Assembly: GCF_016735615.1 (NCBI RefSeq)
Contig: NZ_JAERSF010000002.1
Span: 1,178,001-1,242,000 of the forward strand
Direction of reading: 5' to 3'
DNA: 64,000 bases
Origin: Flavobacterium tagetis
GTDB taxonomy: Bacteria; Bacteroidota; Bacteroidia; Flavobacteriales; Flavobacteriaceae
A model generated the notes under the pieces. It was not told where the DNA came from and ran no database searches. It saw nothing but the letters and a program-made list of their open reading frames with translations. Of this stretch, positions 62,199 to 64,000 are shown in pieces. Each line of letters starts with the position of its first letter. Positions within the stretch are counted from its first letter, which is position 1. Position numbers and translations under genes: made by a program.

Positions 62199-62987
62199 TT
62201 AGACTTTTCCTAAAGTATAAAGCTGTTCCATTGTAGGTGTGAGGCTTCCCCCTGCAGGTTCCAGCGTGATGCCAAAAGCTTCAGCTGAATCGGTTTGGCT
62301 TACAGCGAAGATTTTTTGAGAGTTTTCTTCAAAATTATCCAGCAGACCAATACTTGTCGGTGTAAGCACCGGACTTAGTTTTAAAGACCAAACCTGGTAA
62401 ACCATTCCTTTTGGAGGGTTTGGCAGACCTGCCGCGTCGATATAAGTCGTTTTTGTTTCTTTGTTCCAGTACACTTTTGCAAATGATGCCGGAGATACTG
62501 ATTGTCCGCCCAGAGTAACGCTTGTATTTTTAATGTCTCTCACAATGCTCAGATTTTTCTCAGTCTGTTTATTCTGCTGGTCTAAAATAGCATATTCTCT
62601 TTCAATTTTATTTTTTTTGCCTCCAGCCTCAGAGACTGCCTGTTTGGATTTTGCCAGTTCTAAAGTCTGATATCCAAAACCTAGCAATAATAATACTGCA
62701 GCCGCCCAGCCGAAGTATTGCGGCAGGTTTGATGCTGGTTTTATATCGACAACTTTAGTATGTTTAAGCTCTAAACGCGCTTTTATTTTCTCGAAATTGG
62801 CAGCCGAGTGGAAAGGTGAGAAGCTTGATGATAAGGCTGAAACAGCTTTTTCTATAGAAATGATTTCACTTTCAATCTCAGGGTTTTTTCTGGCCAGTTC
62901 GGCAATTTCCAGGTTCTCTTTTTCTGTCAGCAGGCCGTAAACGTAAAGTTCTAAAATGCCTGATTCAATATATTGCTTATCTTCCAT
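62199..62987 (-). CDS. RskA-type anti-sigma factor
   Basis: 262 residues. N-terminal cytoplasmic domain (about 1-90) with IESGILELYVYGLLTEKENL and ARKNPEIESEIISIEKAVSA, a membrane span (about 92-108, YFGWAAAVLLLLGFGYQTL) and an extracytoplasmic RskA domain (about 150-262) with PNPPKGMVYQVWSLKLSPVL, AEAFGITLEPAGGSLTP and a final LYTLGKV. It inhibits the sigma factor encoded one base upstream. Family members are cut by regulated proteolysis to release the sigma factor. Confidence 0.93.
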   Translation of the reverse strand: MEDKQYIESGILELYVYGLLTEKENLEIAELARKNPEIESEIISIEKAVSALSSSFSPFHSAANFEKIKARLELKHTKVVDIKPASNLPQYFGWAAAVLLLLGFGYQTLELAKSKQAVSEAGGKKNKIEREYAILDQQNKQTEKNLSIVRDIKNTSVTLGGQSVSPASFAKVYWNKETKTTYIDAAGLPNPPKGMVYQVWSLKLSPVLTPTSIGLLDNFEENSQKIFAVSQTDSAEAFGITLEPAGGSLTPTMEQLYTLGKV

Positions 62988-63517
62988 TATATCTTTAAAT
63001 AATTTCTTAAATCGTTGATACAGTTTCTGTTTTGTGTCTTTACAGTTCCCAAAGGTATAGCTAATTCTTCTGAAGCTTCCTGCTGGGTATATCCCTTAAA
63101 GAATAGCAGATCAATAATCTCGATACATTTTGGTTTCAGTTTTTTAACGAACTCCTGAATGCCAATTGCATCTAGTTTATTAGCTAATTTATTACTGTCA
63201 TCTAACAGATTTACGAAATTATCCGAAGAAAGGTTTTTTTGGGTGTTGTTGAAATTTTTGGATCGCAGCTTGTCAATAGATGTATTCCTTGCAATATTAA
63301 GGATCCAAGTGTAGAACCGGCCCTTGCTTTCGCTGTAGCTATCGATGTTTTTCCAGATTTTTACAAAGACTTCCTGCAGGACATCTTCGGCTTCTTCGCG
63401 GTTTTTTACCAGAACATTTATGACCGAAAACAAGCTTTTTGAATACATATCATAGAGATGGGTGAAAGCCCTTTCATCTTTTTTGCGGATTAATACCAAT
63501 AATTCTTCTTGGCTCAT
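62987..63517 (-). CDS. ECF RNA polymerase sigma factor
   Basis: 176 residues. Region 2 (about 10-85) has YDMYSKSLFSVINVLVKNRE, AEDVLQEVFVKIWKNIDSY and RFYTWILNIARNTSIDKLR; region 4 (about 120-176) has LFFKGYTQQEASEELAIP and GTVKTQNRNCINDLR, the HTH. SigK/RpoE-like ECF. Coupled to the anti-sigma gene by a one-base overlap. Possible targets include the fasciclin gene at 53.1 kb, since FAS1 genes are known targets of SigK/RskA in other bacteria. Confidence 0.95.
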   Translation of the reverse strand: MSQEELLVLIRKKDERAFTHLYDMYSKSLFSVINVLVKNREEAEDVLQEVFVKIWKNIDSYSESKGRFYTWILNIARNTSIDKLRSKNFNNTQKNLSSDNFVNLLDDSNKLANKLDAIGIQEFVKKLKPKCIEIIDLLFFKGYTQQEASEELAIPLGTVKTQNRNCINDLRNYLKI

Positions 63518-63668
63518 AGGATTGGATTTAAAGCTTAAATAAATTTTGATTTCTTAGAAAGTGGTAATGCCGGATAAAGGTAATTTATTTTTTACGTAAC
63601 TGGCCCAAAAGCAGAAATAAAGGATATCACTTTCAAAATGCCAATTTTCGTGGGGTTATACTGAAGAA

Positions 63669-63755
63669 TTTTTAGGAGCTCTTCCCGCTATACGTTCCAA
63701 TCTTTTGCGCCGAACCCCGCCGAAAAAGGATTTCCACTGCTATCGGGGCTAAAAA
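63669..63755 (-). ncRNA. Structured intergenic element, possible RNA
   Basis: On the minus strand TTTTTAGC at one end pairs with GCT-CTAAAAA at the other. Inside, AGCCCCGATAGCAGTGG and a TATAGCGGGAAGAGCT segment face each other, with CCTTTT/AAAAGA and a G/C-rich apical part. I recall closely similar AGCCCCGAT...GGATAGCGGGA...AGCTCC sequences recurring between genes in flavobacteria, but I cannot check that here. Whether it is transcribed is not shown. It lies about 150 bases upstream of the sigma gene. Confidence 0.5.
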
Positions 63756-63771
63756 GTTAAAAAGACAATTC

Positions 63772-63841
63772 GGAAACAAACCAATTTTTTGCTTTAGTGA
63801 AGCAACAGTTATATTTGAAAAAACGAGAGCGGGAAATTCAG
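63772..63841 (-). repeat. Intergenic repeat family member, right of the ECF operon
   Basis: Diverged match of 61838-61906 with a one-base length difference; the best-kept part is GAGAGCGGGAAATTCA. It runs directly into 63841-63891. Confidence 0.6.
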
Positions 63842-63891
63842 TGGCTTTACAAATTTGGTTTAGTTATCCTGTTAAGGATTGATGTAAAATG
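63841..63891 (-). repeat. Partial third copy of the 50.9/52.8 kb repeat
   Basis: TTGGTTTAGTTATCCTGTTA followed by AGGATTGATGTAAAA aligns to TTGGTTTAGATGTCCTGTTG followed by GGGATTGAAGCAAAA of copy 2. Only about 50 bases, the end next to AGGACA on the minus strand, are recognisable. Confidence 0.55.
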
Positions 63892-63917
63892 AAAAAACAA
63901 CCTATTTATTGGGTAAG

Positions 63918-63942
63918 ATTGTCGTGACATTGCCACGACAAT
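63918..63942. other. Hairpin near the right edge
   Basis: ATTGTCGTG (63918-63926) pairs with CACGACAAT (63934-63942), 7-nt loop, no T-run directly after. No gene is visible from 63518 to the edge of the window. Confidence 0.45.
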
Positions 63943-64000
63943 TGATCTTCAATTATGTCTTGACGGTCGCATTATTATGGTTATGCAATTGTTCTTTATT

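Noticed and set aside
63892..63930. Tiny ORF MKKQPIYWVRLS near the right edge
   Set aside because: Twelve codons only, covering part of a hairpin, with no sign of conservation.

Overview
The window reads as chromosome of a Bacteroidota bacterium, most likely a Flavobacterium. The DNA is AT-rich, there are several TonB-dependent receptors, lipoprotein signals end in a Bacteroidota-like S-C, Shine-Dalgarno sequences are largely absent, and a few promoters fit TTTG-N18-TAnnTTTG. I see no rRNA, tRNA, CRISPR array, prophage or intact insertion sequence. All assignments come from reading translated sequence; no database search was possible.

Layout. 1-0.8 kb: 3' part of an ABC-2 permease. 0.9-6.6 kb (minus): a four-gene asparagine/aspartate cassette (porin, periplasmic asparaginase, aspartate 4-decarboxylase, aspartate:alanine antiporter). 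It is divergent from a sulfatase, and the space between holds two matching 22-bp palindromes. 8.9-16 kb: LLM oxidoreductase, TonB-type receptor divergent from a LytS/LytTR-type two-component pair, and a double GNAT protein. 16-24 kb: lyase-like lipoprotein, katG, a secreted protein, a NIPSNAP/DUF1579-like pair divergent from an HxlR regulator, and an aldo/keto reductase. 24-31 kb: membrane protein, amino-acid permease, aldehyde dehydrogenase, DUF1826-like protein, MEDS protein, DUF4377/META protein.

30.8-37.8 kb is an accessory stretch: unrecognised genes, a small candidate transcription unit with two tiny overlapping ORFs, an XRE regulator broken by an in-frame stop, and an ankyrin-like remnant. 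37.9-48.1 kb is a complete urease locus: ureA, ureB, ureC, an outer-membrane barrel, ureE, ureF, ureG, ureD, a NicO/UreH-type permease, a urea transporter, a TonB receptor and a DUF2490-like outer-membrane protein. It covers catalysis, nickel insertion and possible uptake of nickel and urea. 48.4-49.6 kb encodes three RidA domains in one chain.

50.8-53 kb: a Crp-family regulator with an AhpD-like protein, of visibly higher G+C, lying between two ~135-bp direct repeats. 53-61.5 kb: fasciclin protein, then a haem-related neighbourhood: hemH, an AraC regulator, two tandem YceI proteins and a one-haem cytochrome c lipoprotein on the minus strand; and, divergently, an OB-fold protein, a DUF5777 barrel, an HMA-like anchored protein, a truncated-globin-like lipoprotein and hemA. 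62.2-63.5 kb: an ECF sigma factor with an RskA-type anti-sigma factor, flanked by diverged copies of another intergenic repeat and by a structured element. The most unusual items are the three-domain RidA protein, the haem-linked envelope cluster and the repeat-flanked regulator modules.
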